From an uncultured Chitinophagaceae bacterium (GTDB lineage: Bacteria > Bacteroidota > Bacteroidia > Chitinophagales > Chitinophagaceae), in NCBI GenBank assembly GCA_946885335.1, contig CAMPGG010000012.1, forward strand, positions 1-24,768: DNA of 24,768 nt. Reading direction: 5' to 3'. How positions within the stretch are numbered: the first letter of the stretch is position 1; each line of letters opens with the position of its first letter. Of the stretch, positions 16,330 through 24,700 are shown one piece after another. Position numbers and translations under genes: made by a program. The notes beneath the pieces are model-generated. The model was not told where the DNA came from. It worked only from the letters and a program-made list of their open reading frames with translations, and searched no databases.

Positions 16330-17082
16330 TTAAAGTTCTGGCGTTACAGTTACCTGGATATAATATTTCTTTCCGTCAACCTGGAAATAAGCCGCTTCAG
16401 TTGTTTTGTTGGTCGTTAATGCCCGCAGGCGTTTTAATAAATCATCTACTTTCATTAATTCATTCAATGGTAACTCCTGTACTGCCGATAATTCCTTTTT
16501 AGAATGAATGGAGCCCTTTTCAGTTTGTTTCAACCTACCAGGTTCACCTAACAATTTTGGAAAAGCTTCTTTAAAAACTTCAACTTCCAGATTTTTTACC
16601 CGTTGATATAAAGAATGTGCAGTATCATCCGGATTAATCTTTAAAAGTTTTTGATGTATAATATCGCCACAATCCAGTTCCATTGACATAAAATGCAATG
16701 TGGCTCCATATGGCGTACCATCAAGGATTGCCCAACTGGGTGTATGCCATCCTTTATTAAAAGGCAGGAAAGCCGGATGCAGATTTAAAAATCCCACAGC
16801 TGGAATATCTAAAACTTCCTGTGGAATGATATACGGGAAATGAATACCGAGAATATATTTGGCACCTATCGCCTTCAACTTGCTAATATTCTCTGTTTGT
16901 AAAAATGATTTGCCTTCAAAAATTAATTCTGGAGATAATCCAGCTAATTTTATTAATTCTTCCGCATGTGAGGCTTTAGACTTTTCTGATATAAGCAATG
17001 CAGCAGGTTGGAAACCCTGATCAATCAAAAATTTTAAAATTTCCACACTGATATCCCGGTCTCCGGCGTAAATATATTTCAT
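16330..17082 (-). CDS. Sugar N-formyltransferase (folate-dependent)
   Basis: The 250-residue protein is a small member of the methionyl-tRNA/GART formyltransferase superfamily. The catalytic triad is visible: Asn100 and His102 in LNLHPAFLP, and Asp137 in ELDCGDII, spaced as Asn106-His108-Asp144 are in GART. GWHTPSWAI and GATLHFM are the usual flanking segments. A short C-terminal beta region (about 228-250, AAYFQVDGKKYYIQV) recalls sugar N-formyltransferases. It probably moves a formyl group from N10-formyltetrahydrofolate to the 4-amino group of the nucleotide sugar made by the adjacent aminotransferase. In Campylobacter pgl clusters that step is acetylation by PglD, which is missing here. 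Its start overlaps the stop of the 114-residue unknown gene by 4 nt (17079-17082). Confidence 0.88.
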   Translation of the reverse strand: MKYIYAGDRDISVEILKFLIDQGFQPAALLISEKSKASHAEELIKLAGLSPELIFEGKSFLQTENISKLKAIGAKYILGIHFPYIIPQEVLDIPAVGFLNLHPAFLPFNKGWHTPSWAILDGTPYGATLHFMSMELDCGDIIHQKLLKINPDDTAHSLYQRVKNLEVEVFKEAFPKLLGEPGRLKQTEKGSIHSKKELSAVQELPLNELMKVDDLLKRLRALTTNKTTEAAYFQVDGKKYYIQVTVTPEL

Positions 17083-17423
17083 ATAGCTGGGTATAAGCTT
17101 TTGATTGATTCATAAATTCCAGGAGGAAATGGCGGCGAATTTTCAAACCGCCGGAAAGAAAAAGGACTATCTAAATTTGGTTTTTTGTTCCTGACTTCTT
17201 CTTCAAATTGCTCAAACCAATCTTCAAGATGAAAAAGATATTTCATCATGATTTCTTTTATATCCGTCCATAAATGGGTGTTCGCTATCAACAAAGCATA
17301 AATAGTTTGATTTGCTTTATAAATCCTCAATGCCTGGTAATACTTTTTTCCAGGTGCATAAAGTTTATATGCAGTTTCACTTCGTTCCAGGTTAAATAAA
17401 ATTTTTTGGATGATTTCATTCAT
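17079..17423 (-). CDS. Hypothetical 114-residue protein in the polysaccharide operon
   Basis: I do not recognise this family. The 114-residue product has no signal peptide or clear transmembrane segment. Residues 1-80 look mainly helical, with a hydrophobic and aromatic stretch (about 38-52, then MMKYLFHLEDWFEQFEEE at about 59-76). The C-terminal third is rich in Pro, Phe and Ser and probably extended. It is clearly translated: its start overlaps the phosphoglycosyl transferase stop by 4 nt (17420-17423) and its stop overlaps the formyltransferase start by 4 nt (17079-17082). This tight coupling suggests a role in making or handing over the first sugar, for example as a partner of the formyltransferase or phosphoglycosyl transferase. 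That role is inference from position only. Confidence 0.75.
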   Translation of the reverse strand: MNEIIQKILFNLERSETAYKLYAPGKKYYQALRIYKANQTIYALLIANTHLWTDIKEIMMKYLFHLEDWFEQFEEEVRNKKPNLDSPFSFRRFENSPPFPPGIYESIKSLYPAI

Positions 17424-18028
17424 GCATTATTCCCTTTAAAATATTCTACAGTTGCTTTTCCCTGCTGAGTTATTCCGGACGAAGTAAAAACATTGCCTAT
17501 AGTTTTAATGATGATCCTTAGATCGAACCCGAGACTCAAATGATCAACATAATAAACATCGTACTTAAATTTTTCTTCCCAGCTAATAGCATTTCTCCCA
17601 TTAACTTGCGCCCAACCAGTTATGCCCGGCTTTACTTCATGTCTTCTTTTTTGAAATGCATTATACAAAGGCAGGTATTCAACAAGCAGTGGCCTTGGCC
17701 CTATAAGACTCATTTCACCCTTTAATACATTTATCAATTGCGGTAATTCATCAATAGATGTTTTTCTTACAATTTTACCAATGGTGGTCAATCTCATTTC
17801 ATCGGGAAGCAATTTGCCATTCTCATCTCTTTTGTCATTCATTGTTTTAAATTTTAGAATACAAAAGATCTTTTCTTTTTTACCAGGTCTTTGTTGAATA
17901 AAAAAAGGTTTACCACCATTAGCGATAAAAAGCAATAAAATAGTGAGTAAAAACAAAGGGGAAAGAGCCAATAACACCATTAACGCAACCAAGAAATCAA
18001 TGAAAGGCTTCAGCCAATTTTGGTACAT
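17420..18028 (-). CDS. PglC-like phosphoglycosyl transferase (initiating sugar transferase)
   Basis: The 202-residue protein is a small monotopic phosphoglycosyl transferase. The N-terminal re-entrant membrane helix holds Ser23-Pro24 (ALSPLF), and the catalytic pair is Asp93-Glu94 (TSIDELPQL). LKFKTMND, GEMSLIGPRPLLVEYLP and GITGWAQVNGRNAISW follow. With the start at ATG 18028 these residues carry the same numbers as in Campylobacter PglC; an ATG at 18037 would add three residues. It should transfer phospho-sugar from a UDP-diNAcBac-type donor to undecaprenyl phosphate at the inner membrane, starting the repeat unit. Upstream it overlaps the GT4 gene by 32 nt, and downstream it overlaps the 114-residue gene by 4 nt. 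Its closeness to PglC, rather than to large WbaP types, supports a bacillosamine-like donor. Confidence 0.93.
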   Translation of the reverse strand: MYQNWLKPFIDFLVALMVLLALSPLFLLTILLLFIANGGKPFFIQQRPGKKEKIFCILKFKTMNDKRDENGKLLPDEMRLTTIGKIVRKTSIDELPQLINVLKGEMSLIGPRPLLVEYLPLYNAFQKRRHEVKPGITGWAQVNGRNAISWEEKFKYDVYYVDHLSLGFDLRIIIKTIGNVFTSSGITQQGKATVEYFKGNNA

Positions 18029-19187
18029 ATTCTTCATTTAATCTGCTCTTATACAAATTTGCATTGGCTGGGGTAAAATGGTATGAAGCCTGCCTGGCAT
18101 TCTTTTTCATTTGCAAAAGTGCTTTGGAATCATTTTTCATTTCACTTAAAAATTCAATCATTTTATCGGTTTCATGTTCCTGGAAATGTGCACCGCATTG
18201 GTAAGAGGATACCAGGTTGGCAAGTTCTGATTGAGGAGAAGCAATCACCAGTAAAGCCACCCCTGCAGATAGTAAATTATATGTCTTACTTGGAACAGAA
18301 AGATCTTCCGCACCAGAGCTAAGTGTTACAATACCTATATCCGCACAAGCCAGAGAATAAGGCAGAACTTCTGTTGATTGGTATGGTAAAAGCAATAAAT
18401 TATTCAGCCCCCATTCCCCTTTTCTTTCTTCCAACAGTGCTTTCTTACTTCCATCACCTATGGCCATAAATCCAAAATCATTATCATGTTTAAAAGAAAA
18501 AGCCAGGTCCGCAATTTTTTCTACCGCATGCGTAGCACCCATATTTCCCGAGTATACTACTGAAATTTTATTTACCTGTTCATATTGTATGGCAAATGAA
18601 TTTCTTTCTTTTGGTATGGGTTGAATGAAACTGGTGTGAGCCCAATTTGGAATTACATCTACCCTGATAGGTGAATAGTTTTTTATCAGTGAAGCCATGT
18701 TATCACTCAAAGTAAAAACCGTTTCTGCGCTATTAAATATTTTATTATTCAACCGACTCCAAAATCGATTTACTACACTGTTTTTTTTAATCATGCCAAA
18801 ATTCACCAGCACATCCGGATACACATCATAAATAAGTAAGTGATATTTTGTTCCTCTTATTTTATGAAAAAGAAAACCAAGCCAAGGTGCAAATGGAGGA
18901 TTGGATACAATAAATAATTCAGTATTTTTTTGTTGAAATAGTAGTTTAATAAAGGTTTGAATGGTAAATAACCCCCAGGTAAAGATTCTTTTTATAGCAA
19001 TATTGCGATTATACTTTACCATTTTTTCCACCCGTACATTTTTATGGAGCGGAATATTTGAGCTTTCAATACTGCCTGTATATAAAGTACAATCGTTTTC
19101 TTCCGCAAATACATTTACTACATCGGTAAACAGGTAACCTGTTACCTGGTTTATAAAAATGATTTTTCTTTTGGTGTTTATCTGCAA
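17997..19187 (-). CDS. GT4 family glycosyltransferase (WbuB-like)
   Basis: The 396-residue GT-B protein has an N-terminal acceptor domain and a C-terminal donor domain starting with VVYSGNMGATHAVE (210-223). The nucleotide-sugar region has Glu294 and SVPSKTYNLLSAG (297-309); this SVPSK form replaces the classic second Glu of E-x7-E and is typical of the WbuB-like GT4 group. It lacks a signal peptide and should act on the cytoplasmic face of the membrane. Placed directly before the phosphoglycosyl transferase gene and overlapping it by 32 nt, it is a good candidate for adding the second sugar. The donor sugar cannot be predicted. Confidence 0.88.
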   Translation of the reverse strand: MQINTKRKIIFINQVTGYLFTDVVNVFAEENDCTLYTGSIESSNIPLHKNVRVEKMVKYNRNIAIKRIFTWGLFTIQTFIKLLFQQKNTELFIVSNPPFAPWLGFLFHKIRGTKYHLLIYDVYPDVLVNFGMIKKNSVVNRFWSRLNNKIFNSAETVFTLSDNMASLIKNYSPIRVDVIPNWAHTSFIQPIPKERNSFAIQYEQVNKISVVYSGNMGATHAVEKIADLAFSFKHDNDFGFMAIGDGSKKALLEERKGEWGLNNLLLLPYQSTEVLPYSLACADIGIVTLSSGAEDLSVPSKTYNLLSAGVALLVIASPQSELANLVSSYQCGAHFQEHETDKMIEFLSEMKNDSKALLQMKKNARQASYHFTPANANLYKSRLNEEYVPKLAEAFH

Positions 19188-19216
19188 AGCCAGTTATTAT
19201 AATGATTGATTTAAAA

Positions 19217-20944
19217 TTAGCGTTGCACAACACAATTTTCCAAAACCAGCATATCCATCTGTGTACGCAGAAAACAATCTAAAGCTTCGCCTGGAGTGTT
19301 TACTATTGGCTCATTTTCATTAAAAGATGTATTTAATAAAATGGGAACGCCGGTTTTTTCCCTGAAAGCTTCTATCAGATTATAATATCTTGGCGAAACA
19401 TTCATATCAACAGATTGCAGGCGACCAGTTCCGTCCACATGTGTAACAGCGGGAATGATACTGTGTTTTTCTTTCTTTATAGGGAATACCTTTTCCATGA
19501 ATGGCACATTGTCATTCAACTCAAAATATTCATCAACATATTCACGTAAAATGGAGGGTGCAAAAGGTCTGAAACTTTCTCTTCTTTTGATTTTTGCATT
19601 CAACAGATCTTTAGCATCATTCCTTCTTGGGTCAGCAAGAATTGATCTTGCACCTAAAGCTCTTGGTCCAAATTCTGCCCTGCCCTGGAACCATCCTACC
19701 ACACCACTATCTATCAGGCAATTGGTTACTTTATCATATAACTCACTGTCTTCGTAACGGGTATAATTAATATTTCGCGACTTTAAGTATTGTTCAATTT
19801 CATCATTATTAAAAATACTCCCGGTATAGGCACTATAAATTGCTTTGGCTCTTGGCTGTTTCAATATTTGGTTATAAACATAATATGCAGCGCCCATTGA
19901 AATACCGGCATCATGCCCAGCAGATGGAATGTATAAGTTTTCAAATTTGCTGTTCTTTAAAATTTTTCCGTTGGCTACAGAATTTTGAGCTACGCCACCT
20001 GCAATGCAAAGATTTTTTAAACCTGTACGTTTTTGTAAATGATTTACAATATGAAAAATCAACTCTTCTGTAAATCGTTGCACTGATGCTGCAATATCTT
20101 TATGGTATTGCGTTAGTTCAGCGTTTTTTTCTCTGGCTTTTCCAAATTTTTCTTCAAGATATGGAGTATATAAAGTTCCTACATATGGAATATGATCGTC
20201 ACCATATGTTACCACAATATCTTTTGCTGATTTAAAATATTTATGGTTCCAGCTAAATAATCCATTTTCTGAAAATTGAATTACATCTCTCAACATATCA
20301 ACATACTTCGGTTCTCCTAATGGCGCAAGACCCATCACCTTATATTCATCACCATAATGTGGAAAACCCAGAAACTGGGTGAAGGCCGTATAAAAACTTC
20401 CAACAGAAACGGGAAAATCCACCGAATCCAAAACATGAAAATTATTATTTTTTCCAACCCCTATCATAGTGGTCGTAAAATCACCTGATCCATCAATGGA
20501 TAATAATGCCGCTTCCTCAAAAGGACTTGCAAAAAATGCTGATGCAAGATGACTCCTGTGATGTTCAACCTGGTGAATTTTTTGCTTTATTATTTTTTCA
20601 TCAATACCAGTAATGCTTGCAAACTCTTTTTCCAGCGATGAAACTTTCCTAGAATTTTGTAACCTATTTATTACAGTATCCAATCCACCCATTGGGTTAT
20701 TTAATAGATACATTATTTTCTTCATCAGCTTTGCCTTGGGATCACGGCCAATGGCAATATGATCAACCTCATTCAAAGTGATGCCCGCCTCTTTCAGGCA
20801 AAATAATATTGATTGAGCAGGGAAGCCGGCCCAATGTTTTACCCGGGTAAACCGCTCCTCCTCAGTGGCAGCTAAAAGTTTTCCATCAACAAGAATCGCA
20901 GCACTGGAGTCTGCATGGTACGCATTAATTCCTAAAATAATCAT
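19217..20944 (-). CDS. Carbamoyltransferase (NodU/CmcH/TobZ family)
   Basis: The 575-residue protein has the two-part family layout. A Kae1-like ASKHA domain starts GINAYHADSSAAI and carries the metal-binding motif His128-x3-His132 (HHRSHLASA), GGVAQNSVANG (316-326) and Asp345 in SAGHDAGISMGAA. A YrdC-like C-terminal domain carries GRAEFGPRALGARSI (421-435). Carbamoyl phosphate and ATP are the usual substrates, via carbamoyl-AMP, and the carbamoyl group goes to a hydroxyl. Length is normal and the motifs are intact. In this cluster it probably O-carbamoylates a sugar of the repeat unit or its nucleotide precursor. It lies 29 nt from the GT4 gene downstream and 34 nt from the GT4 gene upstream, in one operon. 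A secondary-metabolite role is unlikely in this context. Confidence 0.92.
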   Translation of the reverse strand: MIILGINAYHADSSAAILVDGKLLAATEEERFTRVKHWAGFPAQSILFCLKEAGITLNEVDHIAIGRDPKAKLMKKIMYLLNNPMGGLDTVINRLQNSRKVSSLEKEFASITGIDEKIIKQKIHQVEHHRSHLASAFFASPFEEAALLSIDGSGDFTTTMIGVGKNNNFHVLDSVDFPVSVGSFYTAFTQFLGFPHYGDEYKVMGLAPLGEPKYVDMLRDVIQFSENGLFSWNHKYFKSAKDIVVTYGDDHIPYVGTLYTPYLEEKFGKAREKNAELTQYHKDIAASVQRFTEELIFHIVNHLQKRTGLKNLCIAGGVAQNSVANGKILKNSKFENLYIPSAGHDAGISMGAAYYVYNQILKQPRAKAIYSAYTGSIFNNDEIEQYLKSRNINYTRYEDSELYDKVTNCLIDSGVVGWFQGRAEFGPRALGARSILADPRRNDAKDLLNAKIKRRESFRPFAPSILREYVDEYFELNDNVPFMEKVFPIKKEKHSIIPAVTHVDGTGRLQSVDMNVSPRYYNLIEAFREKTGVPILLNTSFNENEPIVNTPGEALDCFLRTQMDMLVLENCVVQR

Positions 20945-20978
20945 TGGTATAGATTCAGATATTTGCCTGATTTAATAA

Positions 20979-22139
20979 TTAGTGAAAGAGTTCTTTATAT
21001 TGATCTCTTATTTCATCCAGGTTGATTTGATTCCTGGCAAATTGCTTTGCTGACCTGCTCCATTCAGCATATTCATTTTTGTTTACCATAAAGGCTTTAT
21101 TCAAAACTTCTTTCATAGAACCAGCTTTAAGATCAATATTCCAACCAGCTTTTTTTTCTTCCAGTTGATTCCATGGAGTAAAATGACTGGTAATGATCGG
21201 CAACCCGCAAGATAAAGCCTCATAAATGGAATGCCCAAAGTTTTCGCTTTTACTTGGTTGCACCAGGTAATGATAATTCTGTAATACATTGGCGACATGC
21301 GCAGGTTCAATACTGCCTTTATAATTTACTTTGATGTTAGAAGGCAATTCACCAATTAACTGAATGCATTTTTCCCAATATGCAGCATCTTTTATTGGAC
21401 CATATATATCATACTCTACAGGAAATGATAATTCTTTTAAACCTTCAAGTACCATTGCATGATTTTTCATAGGACTTATCAATGCTATACTTACGATTTT
21501 CAGCACTCCATTTACAAAAGGTAAATTGTTATCAGCGCTAACCTGGTTTGGAAAATTTTGCGCAATGATAACTTTTGCATCCTTACCAAATATTGTATGT
21601 ATATGTTCCTTTTCCCGAATATCGGTTGCATGAAACAATAGATTGCTTTTTACTCCAATCAATTTCAAAAGTGACAGGTAAATTTTTTTCTTAAAACTTT
21701 TCTGACTTAAGGCACCTGGATGTAACATACCCCTGACAGACAGAATTTTTTTTCCCGTTTTTGATAACAACGCACCTAGAGTGAACAATGGTGAATAAAT
21801 TCCATTAATGAAAATAAAATCAGGATTGATATTACTTACTATTTTTCTTATAGTGGAAAATTTAGCATTGGATGCTGATATATAAAAAACCTGCGCGGTA
21901 CTGTTCTCAAAATCATTCCATTCATCCGGCACAATGCCAGTTAATGGTTGCTTATCCAAATGATCTTTATCATAGCACAATATGAAAAATGAATATTCAT
22001 TTTTTAAGTTTCTGCAAAGATTGGCTAAAGATTGTATGGGGCCACCTGCTTTGTATGCCGGTAAGAACCATGGATGAGTAATTAATATTTTCTTCTTCAC
22101 CGGGATAATCAATGAATTATTCATAAACTTCCTGTTCAT
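20979..22139 (-). CDS. GT4 family glycosyltransferase
   Basis: The 386-residue GT-B glycosyltransferase has the acceptor-side loop GGPIQSLANL at about 32-41. In the donor domain, VSIALISPMKNH (216-227) stands in the usual phosphate-binding place and the E-x7-E motif is Glu299 to Glu307 (ENFGHSIYEALSCG). This is a retaining GT4 layout with a cytoplasmic location. Two starts are possible: Met1 at 22139 overlaps the upstream polymerase gene by 23 nt, and Met6 at 22124 overlaps it by 8 nt. The shorter form starts nearer the conserved core. It probably adds one sugar to the lipid-linked repeat unit; donor and linkage are unknown. Confidence 0.88.
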   Translation of the reverse strand: MNRKFMNNSLIIPVKKKILITHPWFLPAYKAGGPIQSLANLCRNLKNEYSFFILCYDKDHLDKQPLTGIVPDEWNDFENSTAQVFYISASNAKFSTIRKIVSNINPDFIFINGIYSPLFTLGALLSKTGKKILSVRGMLHPGALSQKSFKKKIYLSLLKLIGVKSNLLFHATDIREKEHIHTIFGKDAKVIIAQNFPNQVSADNNLPFVNGVLKIVSIALISPMKNHAMVLEGLKELSFPVEYDIYGPIKDAAYWEKCIQLIGELPSNIKVNYKGSIEPAHVANVLQNYHYLVQPSKSENFGHSIYEALSCGLPIITSHFTPWNQLEEKKAGWNIDLKAGSMKEVLNKAFMVNKNEYAEWSRSAKQFARNQINLDEIRDQYKELFH

Positions 22140-23505
22140 TCATACTTACCTTATCCTGCAGGTAAAATTTGTAAGTAATGAAAAGAACAATTGTGATAAC
22201 AAAAGTAGTTTTAACCGCGGCACCTAAACTGGAGAAAGTATCTGTATCGGGCCTGATGTAAAAAAAACAAACAGGCAGGAATACTTTGGCCAGTGCATAT
22301 TTGTCATCCAGGTAATTATAAAATTTTATAAATCCATTAATGATCAGGCCAAAAATAAACACAATGAAAATTCCATTCTGCCCATAATCTATAAATCCAT
22401 CGGTTAAAATACCAAGGGCAATAGATGTGCCTTCGCGAATCGTATGACCTGAGTATAGGTTAAAAAAAGTTCCGTCACCAACAACCATGCGATCCGGATC
22501 TATAATTCTCGGCATCAATGCTAATCGCAAAATTGTGAGTGAATGATTGCCATTTTGAAATTCAAATCCATTGTTCTTTTTATATTCTATACTGCTGGAT
22601 GTTACCCAACCTTGAGAAAGACGGAAAATAATATTTGCGACTTTTTCATCTGTACTTAATTTTTTACTTTGAACTTTTTGTACAAGTGCAGGAATTTTTT
22701 GCAAATTTTCTATTGAATTGGACTCTTGCTCACGTAATAAGAATTTAATGCTTTGTATAAATGAAAGAAAAACAAGTCCTGCAACAATACCGCCTATTTT
22801 TAAAAAACCCGAAGGCTTATATTTAATACACAGGTAAATAGCCAGGAAAAACAACATGTTCAGCAAGTCATTAAACATGCTTGATGAAAAAGATTGCAAA
22901 AACAAAACACCATAAGATAATGCCAGGTACAAAAAATTAATCCTTTGCGGACTTAATAATGACAAAAACATTCCTATAAATTTCAGGTAAGCAAGGCTGC
23001 TTACTACAAACTGCAATTGAGAAGGAATATATGGCAATGAAAAACTTGCCAGCACACCGGCAATAATAAACTGAAGCGGCATCCAGGGATACCTGTCCAG
23101 AATTGCCCGGATCCTGTTAATATTAATTTCTTCTTCTTCTTTTTTGGCAAAAATGTAAAGACCGGCTAAAAATAAAAGCATAGCAGGTATTGCATAGGTA
23201 AAATAATCTTCAGCATTACCACGCATGCTGTAATTATCTTCTACAAATGGGTTAAGCCAATGAAACATTAAAGCCGGGCCAAAAAGATAATTTAACGTAA
23301 ACATCATACCAGCCAGGTTTCTTAATGGAATTCTTTCATTTAAGTTGAAATAGAAACTGATAAACTGGTGAAAAAATATGGCAGCGGCTACAGTATAATA
23401 AAGATCTGTGTCGAAGAGGACAAAGGAGATTAGTGTAACAGGAATTAGAACAGGAAAAACAGGCTTACCCGGATTATTTGTATGTACAGTTTTCAATTCT
23501 TCCAT
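22117..23505 (-). CDS. Wzy-like O-antigen/capsule repeat-unit polymerase
   Basis: The 462-residue integral membrane protein has about 11-12 predicted transmembrane helices (for example near 17-33, 37-55, 64-84, 103-122, 166-185, 212-230 and 238-258). A long hydrophilic loop at about 259-385 is followed by three or four more helices. The loop is charged and contains Arg residues (LPRIIDP-like and TIREGTS segments), as in Wzy polymerases, which join lipid-linked repeat units on the periplasmic side. Sequence motifs in this family are weak, so the call rests on topology and on its place between glycosyltransferase genes. It lies 10 nt downstream of one GT4 gene and overlaps the next. A flippase is less likely because the topology and large loop do not match Wzx. 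Confidence 0.75.
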   Translation of the reverse strand: MEELKTVHTNNPGKPVFPVLIPVTLISFVLFDTDLYYTVAAAIFFHQFISFYFNLNERIPLRNLAGMMFTLNYLFGPALMFHWLNPFVEDNYSMRGNAEDYFTYAIPAMLLFLAGLYIFAKKEEEEININRIRAILDRYPWMPLQFIIAGVLASFSLPYIPSQLQFVVSSLAYLKFIGMFLSLLSPQRINFLYLALSYGVLFLQSFSSSMFNDLLNMLFFLAIYLCIKYKPSGFLKIGGIVAGLVFLSFIQSIKFLLREQESNSIENLQKIPALVQKVQSKKLSTDEKVANIIFRLSQGWVTSSSIEYKKNNGFEFQNGNHSLTILRLALMPRIIDPDRMVVGDGTFFNLYSGHTIREGTSIALGILTDGFIDYGQNGIFIVFIFGLIINGFIKFYNYLDDKYALAKVFLPVCFFYIRPDTDTFSSLGAAVKTTFVITIVLFITYKFYLQDKVSMNEQEVYE

Positions 23506-23515
23506 TATATGGTTG

Positions 23516-24700
23516 TCATCTTTTTAAAGCTTGTAATTGCTGATTAATGGAATGTACAATTTTTGTAAAGCTAAAATCCTGCACTTTACAACCATTATAT
23601 TTTCCCATGACACTTAATTCCTGCTTTTTTGACAAACATTTTTTAAGTGCATTTATTATGGAATCGATAGAATTAGATTTAAAAATATAACCACCTTTAT
23701 CTTCATCAATCAAATCAATTGTTCCACCACATTTATCACTTGAAATCACAACACGTTCGCATGCCATTGCTTCATTAATGGCCAGCCCCCATGTTTCGCC
23801 CGGACCAGAAGAGGGCAAAACAAAAACTTGTCCCAATCTGTAAACAACAGGCATTACCGTTTGATTCTGGAAAGGAAGGAAATGAATATTGGGAGATATG
23901 CCTGCTTTTTCTTTAAGTTTTTCCTCTAACTCACCGTTTCCTACAAAAACAAGATGAGATGCAGGCAGGTCTGCCATTTTAAAAGCTTCCAGTAATAGCA
24001 AGGGATTTTTTTTTGCTTCTAATTTACCGGCAAACAAGAAAACAGTTTCCTGATCTTTGATACCCAATTCCCTCCTCCATTCATTCGCTCTAATTTCATA
24101 AATTTCTTTATTATCAGAAAACCGTTTATTGTCAATGGCATGAGGCGCATAAAATAATTGCTTCTCTTTTAATCCGAATTTCAGGTAGTAATCATAGTTA
24201 TTCTTTCCTACATAAAAAGCCAGATCGACAGAATTATATACCCATTGTAAAAAGAACTTTCTGATTAGTCTTTTTATTGATGATGTTTCACTTTCATCTA
24301 TTAAAGTTGAATCACCTCTAAAAAAAACGGTATTTTTTTTACCGCTGAAATATTTGATACAGGAAAGATGACTTTTAAAACTCCAGCCAATGATTAGAAT
24401 GGCATCGGGATTCCAATTTTCAATTTCATTATTTAATGTGGGATTATTGATTCCAAAGAAATGATGTGATCCCGGATTTTTTGCAACATTTTTAATAAAC
24501 CGGTAATTGTATCCTTCTAATAAAGGAAGATCCCACTGAATCACTTTTTCAAAACCTGGATCATATTGATTTCCAGTTTCAGCTTGTGACCAGGTATAAA
24601 AAACGGTCAGATCTACGTTGATCTCTTCTGCAAGCAAACGAAACCAGGGGGCATTATACTGTATTGGATGAGTAGTAACAATGGCAATTTTTTTTTTCAA
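23516..24700 (-). CDS. GT4 family glycosyltransferase
   Basis: The 394-residue GT-B protein opens with KIAIVTTHPIQYNAPWFRLL, a start seen in several Bacteroidota capsule GT4 enzymes. The donor domain has FLFAGKLEAKKNPLLLLEAF (221-240), where Lys residues bind the nucleotide phosphates. The E-x7-E motif is Glu302 to Glu310 (GETWGLAINEAMACE). All key positions are kept, so it should be an active retaining glycosyltransferase acting in the cytoplasm on the growing lipid-linked chain. Its stop lies 10 nt before the polymerase start. It is the first minus-strand gene visible. Only 68 nt remain to the window edge, so whether the operon begins here or further right is open. Confidence 0.88.
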   Translation of the reverse strand: MKKKIAIVTTHPIQYNAPWFRLLAEEINVDLTVFYTWSQAETGNQYDPGFEKVIQWDLPLLEGYNYRFIKNVAKNPGSHHFFGINNPTLNNEIENWNPDAILIIGWSFKSHLSCIKYFSGKKNTVFFRGDSTLIDESETSSIKRLIRKFFLQWVYNSVDLAFYVGKNNYDYYLKFGLKEKQLFYAPHAIDNKRFSDNKEIYEIRANEWRRELGIKDQETVFLFAGKLEAKKNPLLLLEAFKMADLPASHLVFVGNGELEEKLKEKAGISPNIHFLPFQNQTVMPVVYRLGQVFVLPSSGPGETWGLAINEAMACERVVISSDKCGGTIDLIDEDKGGYIFKSNSIDSIINALKKCLSKKQELSVMGKYNGCKVQDFSFTKIVHSINQQLQALKR

